From Segniliparus rugosus ATCC BAA-974 (GTDB lineage Bacteria; Actinomycetota; Actinomycetes; Mycobacteriales; Mycobacteriaceae), in the NCBI RefSeq assembly GCF_000185725.2, contig NZ_KI391953.1, positions 860,750 through 924,749 on the forward strand: DNA of 64,000 nucleotides, given 5' to 3'. Below are positions 25,127 through 32,998 of the stretch, piece after piece (positions within the stretch are counted from its first letter, which is position 1; each line of letters begins with the position of its first letter). The position numbers and the translations under genes were made by a program. The notes below the pieces were generated by a model. It saw nothing but the letters and a program-made list of their open reading frames with translations. It was not told where the DNA came from and searched no databases.

Positions 25127-25996
25127 TCACGGCCGTTGGAACCTGATCTCGCTGAACCGCTCGACCGGACGGTAGCCGAGCTTCGCGTAGATCGAATTCG
25201 GCTTCGGGCTGGACTCGTCCGTGAACAAGACGACGCGCTCGGCCCCGGCCTCCTCGCGCGCCCACGCGGTGGCCGCGCCCGCGACGGCGATGCCGTAGCC
25301 GTTGCCCCGCCGCTCCTTCGGCGTGAACACCGGTCCGACGCGGGCGACGCCGACGACTGGGCGGCGCGCGCTCGCGAACGCGACAGGCTCCCCCTCGTCC
25401 TCCCAGATCACAGTGGCCGAATCCGACCCGAGCAGCTGCGAGCGCAGGATGCGGGCCATGGTCGCGGGCGCGCTCTGCCTGCCGTAGTCCTCGGCCTCGT
25501 AGTCGAGCGTCCACCCGACGAGCAGGTCGAGGTCGGCCAGCCCCGCCACCCGCGCCCCGCCCCGGACGGCCGGGCGCACCAGCTCGCCGAGCTCGTGCAG
25601 CATGTTGTGGCGCGGCGGGCTCGCGGTCGCGCCGACCTCGGCGCACCAGGCCCGCGCGAACGCGTCGGCGACGGCTTCGGGCCCGTCCACGGCTGCGAGG
25701 TCGGGGTCGGCGGCGGCGAACGCCGCGACGACGGGGCGGATCTGCTCGGTCGGCAGCGCGGAGAGCCGAAGCGGGTCGTCCTGGTTGATCTGCAGCATCG
25801 CCCCGAGCGGGGAGCCGGGGGGATCGCCGGACCAGACCGTCAACAACAGGCGCGGGAAGCCGCCCCGGGACGAATAGGCGGCCAAGGCGCTGAGCGTGAA
25901 CGTGTGGCGCACGGGGTCCGCCTCGTAGAGGCTTCGGGCCGCGTCCCAGAACTCCGCCACACTGCCATGCGCCCGAACGACCACGGACAGGATCAT
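25127..25996 (-). CDS. GNAT-family N-acetyltransferase
   Basis: The 289-residue product has its acetyl-CoA site near the C-terminus: VGPVFTPKERRGNGYG, with the R-x-x-G-x-G pattern, then a VVLFTDESSPKPNSIYAKLGY segment (broken at a loop) typical of GNAT proteins. The N-terminal half is a divergent, possibly degenerate GNAT fold, as in other two-domain actinobacterial members. The acceptor is unknown. The ATG at 25996 gives the shortest form covering both halves; an open frame continues upstream into the DnaA-box region. Confidence 0.8.
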   Translation of the reverse strand: MILSVVVRAHGSVAEFWDAARSLYEADPVRHTFTLSALAAYSSRGGFPRLLLTVWSGDPPGSPLGAMLQINQDDPLRLSALPTEQIRPVVAAFAAADPDLAAVDGPEAVADAFARAWCAEVGATASPPRHNMLHELGELVRPAVRGGARVAGLADLDLLVGWTLDYEAEDYGRQSAPATMARILRSQLLGSDSATVIWEDEGEPVAFASARRPVVGVARVGPVFTPKERRGNGYGIAVAGAATAWAREEAGAERVVLFTDESSPKPNSIYAKLGYRPVERFSEIRFQRP

Positions 25997-26150
25997 GCTC
26001 CCCGGACGCGGAGGCGTCAATCCCCGTCGGGCTCGGAGGGGCGGACGGGAAACTCCCGGCGCCATCTGCCTGCCGCTTTGGTGACCTCTGGTTGTCCTCG
26101 GCGCCACAACACGCCGGAGCGGCCATTCCCAAGACACGCCGAGAGATTTT

Positions 26151-26301
26151 TTATCCACAGCCAAAATATTTTCTTCACACCATCTGAGCTGCGGAAAATC
26201 AGATTCAGGATAACTTTTTCCACATTTCATCCACAGGCGCGGGGCACTGGTGAACAACTTGTCCCGAGCAATGCGCAGTTGTCCACAGGGCCTGTGGACA
26301 A
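26151..26301. promoter_or_regulatory. Cluster of DnaA boxes upstream of dnaB
   Basis: TTATCCACA, the perfect DnaA box, is at 26151-26159. TTTTCCACA is at 26216-26224, TCATCCACA at 26227-26235, and TTGTCCACA, the common high-GC actinobacterial form, at 26279-26287 with its inverse TGTGGACAA at 26293-26301. The last two form an 11-bp inverted repeat around one base. The segment 26140-26225 is AT-rich. The cluster could couple dnaB transcription to DnaA level, act as a DnaA-titration site, or be part of an origin. Confidence 0.65.
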
Positions 26302-26475
26302 CGGGCCTTGACCGATGCGCCTTCGGGCCCTAGCGTGTCTTGGTCGTCGCCCCCCAGCGCGGCCGGCTCCGCGAGGCGGACGGTCGCCGCCAAAGCCGCT
26401 GACGGACATTGTCAGTCCTCTCGGGTACACATACGGGAGACTGCTCGAGCACGAGAACGAAAGCGAGGACTGCGG

Positions 26476-27873
26476 ATGCCGGTAGGCGGGTCGGTGGAGC
26501 GTTTCGGGCTCGTGCGTTCGGAGGAGCCGGGCAGGGACCAGTGGGAGGATCCGGGCCGCCAACCGCCGCAGGACGGGGCGGCCGAGCAGTCCGTCCTCGG
26601 CGGAATGCTCTTGTCCAAGGACGCGGTCGCCGACGTGGTGGAGATCCTCCAAGGGGCGGATTTCTACCGGCCCGCGCACCAGTTGATCTTCGAGGCCATC
26701 ACCGAGCTGTTCAGCAAGGGAGAGCCAGCGGACGCGGTGCTCGTCGCATCCGAGCTAGAGCGCAGAGGCCAGCTCGGACGAGTCGGCGGGGCGCCCTACC
26801 TGCACACGCTGATCTCCGGGGTCCCCACCGCCGCGAACGCGCGGTATTACGCCGAGATCGTCGTCGAGAAGGCGGTCATGCGCAAGCTCGTTGAGGCCGG
26901 CACCCGCATCGTGCAGTACGGCTACGGCGGAGCGGAGGGCCAGGACGTCGCCGAGGTGGTCGACCGGGCGCAGGCCGAGATCTTCGAGGTGACCCAGCGC
27001 AAGCGCTCGGACGAGGTCGTGCCGCTGGAAGGGCTGCTGCAGTCCACCATGGACGAACTCGACTCCATCGCCACCCGAGGCGGGATCTCGCTCGGCGTGC
27101 CCACCGGGTTCGTCGACCTCGACCGGGTCACCAACGGCTTCCACCCCGGCCAGATGGTCATCGTCGCGGCCCGTCCGGGCGTCGGGAAGTCCACCCTCGC
27201 GCTGGACTTCCTGCGCGCCTGCTCGGTGCAGGCCGGCCTGACCAGCGCCTTGTTCTCCCTTGAGATGAGCAAGATGGAAATCGTCATGAAGCTCCTCTCC
27301 GCGGAGGCGCGGATCCGCCTCGCGGACATGCGCTCGGGGAAGCTCAAAGACGACGACTGGGCGCGCCTGGCCCGGCGGATGAGCGAGATCAGCGAGGCTC
27401 CGATCTTCATCGACGACTCGCCGAACCTCACCATGATGGAGATCCGGGCCAAGGCGCGGCGGCTCAAGCAACGCCACGACCTCAAACTCGTCGTCGTGGA
27501 CTACCTCCAGCTCATGACCTCGGGCAAGAAGGTCGAATCCCGCCAGCAGGAGGTCTCCGAGTTCTCCCGCCAGCTCAAGCTGCTCGCCAAAGAGCTCGAA
27601 GTGCCCGTCATCGCGCTCAGCCAGCTCAACCGAGGCCCCGAGCAGCGCACCGACAAGCGGCCCCAGGTCTCGGACCTGCGCGAGTCGGGCTCGTTGGAGC
27701 AAGACGCCGACATGGTGATCCTCGTGCACCGCCCCGACGCGTTCGAGCCGGACGATCCCAGAGGCGGCGAGGCCGACCTCATCCTCGGCAAACACCGCAA
27801 CGGCCCCACCTGCACTATCACCGTCGCCCACCAGCTGCACGTGTCCCGGTTCGTGGACATGGCCAGGGGCTGA
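26476..27873 (+). CDS. dnaB: Replicative DNA helicase DnaB, without intein
   Basis: The 465-residue product has the N-terminal domain (AAEQSVLGGMLLSKDAV), a linker, and a RecA-type motor with Walker A ARPGVGKST (about 232-240), Walker B LVVVDYLQLM and the SQLNRGPEQR segment with the arginine finger region. It unwinds DNA at the replication fork as a hexamer. The M. tuberculosis homologue carries an intein; this one does not. The start is the ATG before PVGGSVERF. The upstream 480 bases carry the DnaA boxes. Confidence 0.97.
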   Translation: MPVGGSVERFGLVRSEEPGRDQWEDPGRQPPQDGAAEQSVLGGMLLSKDAVADVVEILQGADFYRPAHQLIFEAITELFSKGEPADAVLVASELERRGQLGRVGGAPYLHTLISGVPTAANARYYAEIVVEKAVMRKLVEAGTRIVQYGYGGAEGQDVAEVVDRAQAEIFEVTQRKRSDEVVPLEGLLQSTMDELDSIATRGGISLGVPTGFVDLDRVTNGFHPGQMVIVAARPGVGKSTLALDFLRACSVQAGLTSALFSLEMSKMEIVMKLLSAEARIRLADMRSGKLKDDDWARLARRMSEISEAPIFIDDSPNLTMMEIRAKARRLKQRHDLKLVVVDYLQLMTSGKKVESRQQEVSEFSRQLKLLAKELEVPVIALSQLNRGPEQRTDKRPQVSDLRESGSLEQDADMVILVHRPDAFEPDDPRGGEADLILGKHRNGPTCTITVAHQLHVSRFVDMARG

Positions 27874-27882
27874 GGCCCTGTT

Positions 27883-28176
27883 TGTAGGGTCTCAAAGTTA
27901 ATTGCACCCACATTGCACTTGTGCAATTCCCGTGAGCCAGTTGCGCAGAGTTCCGTCGTTGATCCCCAAATCTTTGGCGATCCTGGCGAGCGGCTGCCCG
28001 CTCGTCCTGGCCAGCTCGACCGCCCTGCGGCGGAACTCCTCGGGATGCGCGACAGGCATACGGACTCCTCTCTCTGCCAGACATCATCCTGGCAGGCTTG
28101 GCGTCCGCCCGGAGGGGAACACGTCAGAGTCGCAGTTCAAAGCCTTGTGAGATGTCACGCGGCGTGAGACCCTACA
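27883..28176. mobile_element. Internally deleted IS3-type element (about 294 bp)
   Basis: Perfect 12-bp inverted ends, TGTAGGGTCTCA at 27883-27894 and TGAGACCCTACA at 28165-28176, enclose a truncated transposase orfA on the minus strand. The rest of the transposase, including the DDE domain, is gone. No clear target duplication is visible at the borders. The element is MITE-like and could only move with a transposase supplied elsewhere. Confidence 0.75.
27898..28059 (-). pseudogene. Truncated IS3-family transposase orfA
   Basis: The 53-residue product starts MPVAHPEEFRRRAVELAR and contains the helix-turn-helix LARIAKDLGINDGTLRNWL of IS3/IS911 OrfA proteins. It stops at 27898-27900 near the left inverted end, so the leucine zipper and OrfB are missing. 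Confidence 0.8.
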
Positions 28177-28188
28177 GAAAGCTCGGGT

Positions 28189-29766
28189 TTAGGGCCGGAA
28201 GTCCCCCATGCTGGCGTCGTCGGTTTCCTCCTCGGCGTCGAGCAGCGCCAGATGTTGTGGCTGGAACCACCGGTTGAGCAGGAGGCGCAGCGGCACCAGC
28301 ATCGCGATGAACAAGGGGAACAAGATCCCCGCCGGGCTGCTTTTGAGGATCCACAACACCACCAGGCAGAGAAGCTGGACCAAGGTGAAGAGGCGGATGA
28401 CCTTCCACGGGACGTGGCGGACGTAGTGGGTGTCAGGGTACAGGTTGCGGTCGGTCAGCCATAGTTTCAGCCGCGCATAGAAGTCCGTCCCGTTGAGGGT
28501 GGCGAAACCCATGAACAGGAACAGGCCAAACAGCACTTCCATCGGAATCTTTTTGATCAGCGGCAACATGAAAACAGAGGCACCGATCAGGATATGGATG
28601 GCGAGCGGGGAGACTCGATTCTCTCGGACGGCCAGGATGCGTTCGGCGCCGGAGTCGTCGTCTTTTTGTGTGGTCGCCAAACTCTTGACATGGTTGAGGG
28701 AATGGACGGTGGCCGCCACGATCCAGGGCAAGCCGAACACCGAGCAAACTGCGGTGATGACGCCGACGACAGCCAGGTCCAGGTGGTAGCCGTCTCCTTT
28801 TCGGAGGGCGTGCGACGGGCTGTTGACCAGACGGGTCGTAATATTCTGGTCGAGGAACAGCAGAACAGTGACCAGGATGGCCGGCCCGAGGCAGGCCACG
28901 ACCAGCCAGACGGGCACGGAGAACATGTCGACGAGCCAGGACCGGCCGGTGGTGGTGCCGAAATGGTCGGGGATGGCCACGTCCTGCACCTCCACCTCGG
29001 GCAACGCCAAGGCGAAGAGTGTCATCAGCGCGATGGCGATGGCAGGCCCGAAATCTGCCACGAATTCACGGAACCCGCGCTGGAGATAGCTGGTCTGCAG
29101 GAAAGTCTTGAAGGCACGGGCCAACAGGAAGGTCCCCAGTGCCAGGACCACGGTCATCAGGGCGGTCGCGTCGTTGCGCGGGGACACGGTGAAGGGCGAC
29201 ACCACCGAACGCGCCGCTTCGACGATGAAGATGACAGCGACGAGGACGGCGAAGATCTCGTCGACGAAGCGGGTGAAGAACTTCATGAGCGCGCTGGCGT
29301 CGGTCACCGCGAGGACGAGCATGAGGATGCCCGACCAGACTCCCACCCACGCGTAGACCGGCAGAAATGGAAGGCCGAAATGCTGGCACATCGTGTAGAG
29401 CAGGCCGGTGAAGATGACGATGGGGCCGGTGCCGCCCAACAAGGTCAGGGGTTGGGCGGACAAAAGGGCGAACAGGATTCCGCCGATGGCGGTCACCACG
29501 ATCATCTCCACGACGCCGACTTCTCCGTGGGTCATGACGCTGGTGAGGCCGCCGAACGCGATAGCGTTCGCGAGGCAGGCGAAAAAAAGAAAACTCACGG
29601 ACGCCGGGACTTTCGAATGCAGCCCGTCCTTGAAATCGCTGACGTAGGAAGGCAGTTTTCGCCGCACGTCCTCCCGAAGGCCGCCGCCCAACCGGCCGGT
29701 GTAGTCCAGGGAACCGACCTCGTGCGCTTGTGGGGCGCGCTGCGCATTGCTTCGTTTGGTTGACAC
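28189..29766 (-). CDS. SLC4-type bicarbonate/anion transporter
   Basis: The 525-residue product has about 12 membrane segments and reads like the membrane domain of animal anion exchangers and plant/yeast borate transporters (HCO3_cotransp). The diagnostic segments are PASVSFLFFACLANAIAFGG near the start, ILFALLSAQPLTLLGGTGP (half-helix region that lines the transport site), FLDQNITTRLVN and KGDGYHLDLAVVGV. The large cytosolic N-domain of AE1 is absent. Substrate could be bicarbonate, chloride or borate. It lies between the mini-IS and the ABC operon, alone on its strand. Confidence 0.88.
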   Translation of the reverse strand: MSTKRSNAQRAPQAHEVGSLDYTGRLGGGLREDVRRKLPSYVSDFKDGLHSKVPASVSFLFFACLANAIAFGGLTSVMTHGEVGVVEMIVVTAIGGILFALLSAQPLTLLGGTGPIVIFTGLLYTMCQHFGLPFLPVYAWVGVWSGILMLVLAVTDASALMKFFTRFVDEIFAVLVAVIFIVEAARSVVSPFTVSPRNDATALMTVVLALGTFLLARAFKTFLQTSYLQRGFREFVADFGPAIAIALMTLFALALPEVEVQDVAIPDHFGTTTGRSWLVDMFSVPVWLVVACLGPAILVTVLLFLDQNITTRLVNSPSHALRKGDGYHLDLAVVGVITAVCSVFGLPWIVAATVHSLNHVKSLATTQKDDDSGAERILAVRENRVSPLAIHILIGASVFMLPLIKKIPMEVLFGLFLFMGFATLNGTDFYARLKLWLTDRNLYPDTHYVRHVPWKVIRLFTLVQLLCLVVLWILKSSPAGILFPLFIAMLVPLRLLLNRWFQPQHLALLDAEEETDDASMGDFRP

Positions 29767-29940
29767 GCACCCAGCCTAGCCAAGCGCGGCGAAGTGCTGC
29801 GCTCTGCCGGGTCGGGAGTCTGGTCGGGCGTTCAGTACACTGTTCGGCGGTGTTCCGGGAAGCCTGGTCGGAGATGGAGTTGACTGTTGCTGCGGCGTCG
29901 GGACCCGTGCGCCGCACCGTTTGAAAGGCCGCACCACAGT

Positions 29941-30846
29941 ATGGCCATTGCCCAAGGCGACCCCTTACATCCGCGTGTGAACGCGGAAGTGATCTGCGTG
30001 CGGGGGCTGACTTTCACATATCCGAAGAGCCAGGAGCCCGTGATCCGGGATATGGACTTCTCTGTGGGACGAGGGGAGATCTTCGGGTTTCTCGGCCCCA
30101 GCGGGGCGGGGAAGTCCACGACGCAGAAACTGCTCATCGGGCTGTTGCACGGACATGAGGGACAGGCGACGGTATGGGGGAGGGAGCCGCGGCAGTGGGG
30201 TTCGCAGTACTACCAGCGCATCGGCGTGTCGTTCGAACTGCCTAATCACTACCACAAGCTCACAGGCGCGGAGAACCTGCAGTTCTTCGCGTCCCTGTAC
30301 GCGGGCAAAACCCGTCAGCCCGCAGAGCTGCTCGACGCGGTCGGGCTGCGCGGAGCCGCCGATATCCGGGTGGGCAAGTACTCCAAAGGCATGCAAATGC
30401 GACTGACATTCGCGCGTGCGCTCTTGAACGACCCGGAACTCTTGTTCTTGGACGAGCCGACCTCGGGGTTGGACCCGGTGAATGCTCGCGTGGTCAAAAA
30501 CATGATCTTGGAGCTGAAGGCACGGGGGCGAACCGTCTTTTTGACCACCCACGACATGAACACGGCAGAGGAGCTCTGCGACCGGGTGGCGTTCGTCGTC
30601 GACGGCCGCATCGCAGCTCTGGACGCGCCAGCCGAGCTGCGCGTGGCCCGGAGCCGCCGCGTGGTCCGCGTCGTATACCGGGGCGACGACGGCGCGTTGG
30701 CGACCGCTGAATTCGGGATCGACGGGCTCGCGGACGACCCGCAGTTCCACGAGCTGGCGCGCAGCAGGCGCATCGAGACCATCCACAGCGCCGAGGCCAG
30801 CTTGGAGGATGTCTTCGCAGAGGTCACCGGAAAGCGGCTCGCATGA
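29941..30846 (+). CDS. ABC exporter ATPase (Rv2688c-like)
   Basis: The 301-residue product has Walker A GPSGAGKST, a signature variant YSKGM in place of LSGGQ, Walker B LLFLDEPTSGLDP and the H-loop TTHDMNTAEE. Gene order and membrane partners match Rv2688c-Rv2687c-Rv2686c, the fluoroquinolone export system of M. tuberculosis. The stop overlaps the start of the first permease. Drug export is inferred from the family. Confidence 0.85.
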   Translation: MAIAQGDPLHPRVNAEVICVRGLTFTYPKSQEPVIRDMDFSVGRGEIFGFLGPSGAGKSTTQKLLIGLLHGHEGQATVWGREPRQWGSQYYQRIGVSFELPNHYHKLTGAENLQFFASLYAGKTRQPAELLDAVGLRGAADIRVGKYSKGMQMRLTFARALLNDPELLFLDEPTSGLDPVNARVVKNMILELKARGRTVFLTTHDMNTAEELCDRVAFVVDGRIAALDAPAELRVARSRRVVRVVYRGDDGALATAEFGIDGLADDPQFHELARSRRIETIHSAEASLEDVFAEVTGKRLA

Positions 30847-31553
30847 CGAGGTTGGTCAGCGTTGTGCGGCTTGAGCTCACGTTGCAAGCGCGTCAGAAAT
30901 TCCTGCTCGCAGGGATCTTCTCCGGTTTGATCTGGCTGGCCGTGCTCCTCCCGATGCCAGCGGTTCTGCGGCCGATCGCCGAGCCGTACGTCTTGATCGG
31001 AGATGTCGCGATCATCGGATTCTTCTTCATCGGGGGCTCCGTGTTCTTCGAGAAGCAGGAGCGCACGCTGGGGGCGCTTCTTTGCACGCCTCTACGGTTC
31101 GCAGAGTACCTCGCGGCGAAGCTGGCGACGTTGCTTTCGATCTCGCTTGGGGTGGCGATCACGGTGGCGACCATTGTGCATGGCACGGGCTACCGGCTCG
31201 TGCCGATGACGGCAGGCGTCGTCCTCGGCACATTGCTGATGCTGCTCACCGGGTTCATCACCGCGCTGCCGTTCTCCTCAGTCACCGACTGGTTCATGGC
31301 GAGCGTCATACCCTTGGCGTGCATGCTGATCCCGCCTATTGTGCACTACAGCGGCCTGTGGCCACATCCGGTGCTCTGCCTCGTGCCCACCGAGGGCCCG
31401 TTGATGCTACTTGGCGCCGCGTTCGGCCAACGAGACTTGACCGTCTGGGAATGGGCGTATGCGCTTGCTTATCCGCTCGCCTGTGTCGCGGGACTATGCG
31501 TGCTCGCCCAGCGCCTGTTCGTCCGCCACGTCGTCGAACGGCCCGGTGAATAA
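30843..31553 (+). CDS. ABC exporter permease 1 (Rv2687c-like)
   Basis: The 236-residue product has six hydrophobic segments and starts with RLVSVVRLELTLQARQKFLL, the cytosolic lead-in of ABC-2 permeases. FFEKQERTLGALLCTPLRFAEY is the coupling loop typical of this group. ATGA overlap with the ATPase gene upstream and a 3-base gap to the second permease show a single operon. The transported compound is not certain. Confidence 0.82.
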   Translation: MTRLVSVVRLELTLQARQKFLLAGIFSGLIWLAVLLPMPAVLRPIAEPYVLIGDVAIIGFFFIGGSVFFEKQERTLGALLCTPLRFAEYLAAKLATLLSISLGVAITVATIVHGTGYRLVPMTAGVVLGTLLMLLTGFITALPFSSVTDWFMASVIPLACMLIPPIVHYSGLWPHPVLCLVPTEGPLMLLGAAFGQRDLTVWEWAYALAYPLACVAGLCVLAQRLFVRHVVERPGE

Positions 31554-31556
31554 CCC

Positions 31557-32324
31557 ATGGCCAGTCCCCGTCTCCGACCGCCTCGGTTGCCGCGCTCGAA
31601 GGTTCTGGCCGCGCTTGCCCGCAACGATCTGCGCGGCACCTACCGCGACCCGCTCTTGGTCATGCTGGTCGTAGCGCCACTCTTGTGGACGAGCGGGGTG
31701 GCGCTGTTCACGCCGTTGTTCACCCGAATGCTCGACCAAAAGCACGGCTTCGACCTTGTTCCCTACTATCCTTTGGTGCTCACCGCGTTCTTGCTGCTGA
31801 CCAGCGTTATCGTGCCCGGCGGGTTGGCCGCTTTCCTTGTTCTTGACGAAGTCGACGCGGGCACCCTCACCGCGCTGCGAGTCACACCGGTGCCGCTCGC
31901 TGTATTCTTCGGTTACCGCGCCGCAACCGTCGTCGTGATCACCGCCGTCTATGTGGTCGCCACTATGTCTTTGAGCGGAATCTTGGAGCCAGGACTCATA
32001 CTCCCACTCATTCCCATCGGCGTGCTCGCGGGCCTGTCGGCAGTCGTCACGCTATTGCTCATCATTACGACGGCGAATAATAAAATTCAAGGGCTGGCCA
32101 TGCTCCGGGCGCTCGGCATGCTCATCGCGGGCTTGCCATGCCTGCCCTGGTTCGTCCATTCCGGCTGGAACCTCGCCTTCGGCATCCTGCCTCCGTACTG
32201 GGAGGCCAAGGCATACTGGACGGCCAGCGCCCACGGCGTATGGTGGCCCTACCTCATTGTCGGGGCTCTTTACAACATAGCCGTCGCATGGCTCCTTCTC
32301 CGCCGCTTTCTCGCCAAACGCTGA
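31557..32324 (+). CDS. ABC exporter permease 2 (Rv2686c-like)
   Basis: The 255-residue product has six hydrophobic segments, a basic N-terminus ending ARNDLRGTYRDPLL, and a coupling loop DEVDAGTLTALRVTPVPLAVF. It would pair with permease 1 as a heterodimer. The last third includes PPYWEAKAYWTAS, seen in Rv2686c-like proteins. It closes the three-gene operon; no regulator gene is adjacent. Confidence 0.82.
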   Translation: MASPRLRPPRLPRSKVLAALARNDLRGTYRDPLLVMLVVAPLLWTSGVALFTPLFTRMLDQKHGFDLVPYYPLVLTAFLLLTSVIVPGGLAAFLVLDEVDAGTLTALRVTPVPLAVFFGYRAATVVVITAVYVVATMSLSGILEPGLILPLIPIGVLAGLSAVVTLLLIITTANNKIQGLAMLRALGMLIAGLPCLPWFVHSGWNLAFGILPPYWEAKAYWTASAHGVWWPYLIVGALYNIAVAWLLLRRFLAKR

Positions 32325-32578
32325 TCCCGAGAGGGCCGATGTTGCTGCGGGAGGAGCCTGAGCCTGCGCAAGACAGCACGTCTCCCCTCGACGCGAAGCG
32401 AAGTCCTCGCGGCGCGGCAGAGCTTTCGCCGAGGAGTCCGTCCGTGAGATCCAGGAAGCAGCTGGCGGGTTTGTCCCTCGTGGGCGGGCCGCAGAGCTTT
32501 ATGGCTTCGGGCTCGTAGGAGCAACGTGGAGGGCGTTGGCTGGCGGCTTGGACTGATCGATGCGATCCGCCCTCTGTC
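32325..32578. other. Gap after the ABC operon, possible gene remnant
   Basis: One plus-strand frame ending at about 32550 reads like a protein C-terminus (SVREIQEAAGGFVPRGRAAE, then WRALAGGLD) but has no start or recognisable domain. It may be a decayed regulator tail. Nothing else is recognised. Confidence 0.25.
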
Positions 32579-32998
32579 CTACGGTGGTCCGGAGTAGTCG
32601 CCGATGGTCCAGATGTTTCCTTCGGGGTCGCCGATGGCGCAGGCGTAGGCTTCTCTGCCCGGCCCGAAGGCGGTGTTATGCGGGGGCCGGAGGATCGTGG
32701 CCCCTGCGGCCTGGGCTCGCCTGTGCACGCCGTCCACGTCGTCGGTGACGAGGTAGACGGCGTTGCATCCTGCGGGCAAGTGCCCGTGGACGCTGTCTTT
32801 GTGCGCGGTGGAGCCGAGCACGAGCCGCCCGCCTCCCGGCCAGGCGAGCTCCGCGCCCGCGACGGCGCCGTCCTCGTCTCGGAAGACGAGGATCTCGCGG
32901 AATCCGAGCCCGTCCGTGAGGAACCGCAAGGCCGCGTCCGTGTCGTCGTAGTGCAGGACCGGCCACGCCGAGGAGGTTCGTCCAGGGGGCTGGTTCAT
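32579..32998 (-). CDS. VOC-superfamily (glyoxalase-like) protein
   Basis: The 139-residue product has two beta-alpha-beta-beta-beta units of the vicinal oxygen chelate fold: WPVLHYDDTDAALRFLTDGLGF near the start (read with a loop) and a C-terminal DPEGNIWTIGDY. Metal ligands are plausibly His16 and later acidic residues. Such proteins include glyoxalases, dioxygenases and drug-binding proteins. The start overlaps the SulP stop by 4 bases on the same strand, so it is translated with the transporter. Confidence 0.8.
   Translation of the reverse strand: MNQPPGRTSSAWPVLHYDDTDAALRFLTDGLGFREILVFRDEDGAVAGAELAWPGGGRLVLGSTAHKDSVHGHLPAGCNAVYLVTDDVDGVHRRAQAAGATILRPPHNTAFGPGREAYACAIGDPEGNIWTIGDYSGPP

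Noticed and set aside
26140..26310. Calling the DnaA-box cluster the chromosomal origin
   Set aside because: dnaA, dnaN and rpmH are not in the window, and the usual actinobacterial origin lies between dnaA and dnaN. The boxes are kept as a regulatory or titration candidate only.
32390..32553. A possible regulator C-terminus on the plus strand after the ABC operon
   Set aside because: No start, no helix-turn-helix and no neighbouring homologue; it is too short to call a gene and is noted only in the gap entry.
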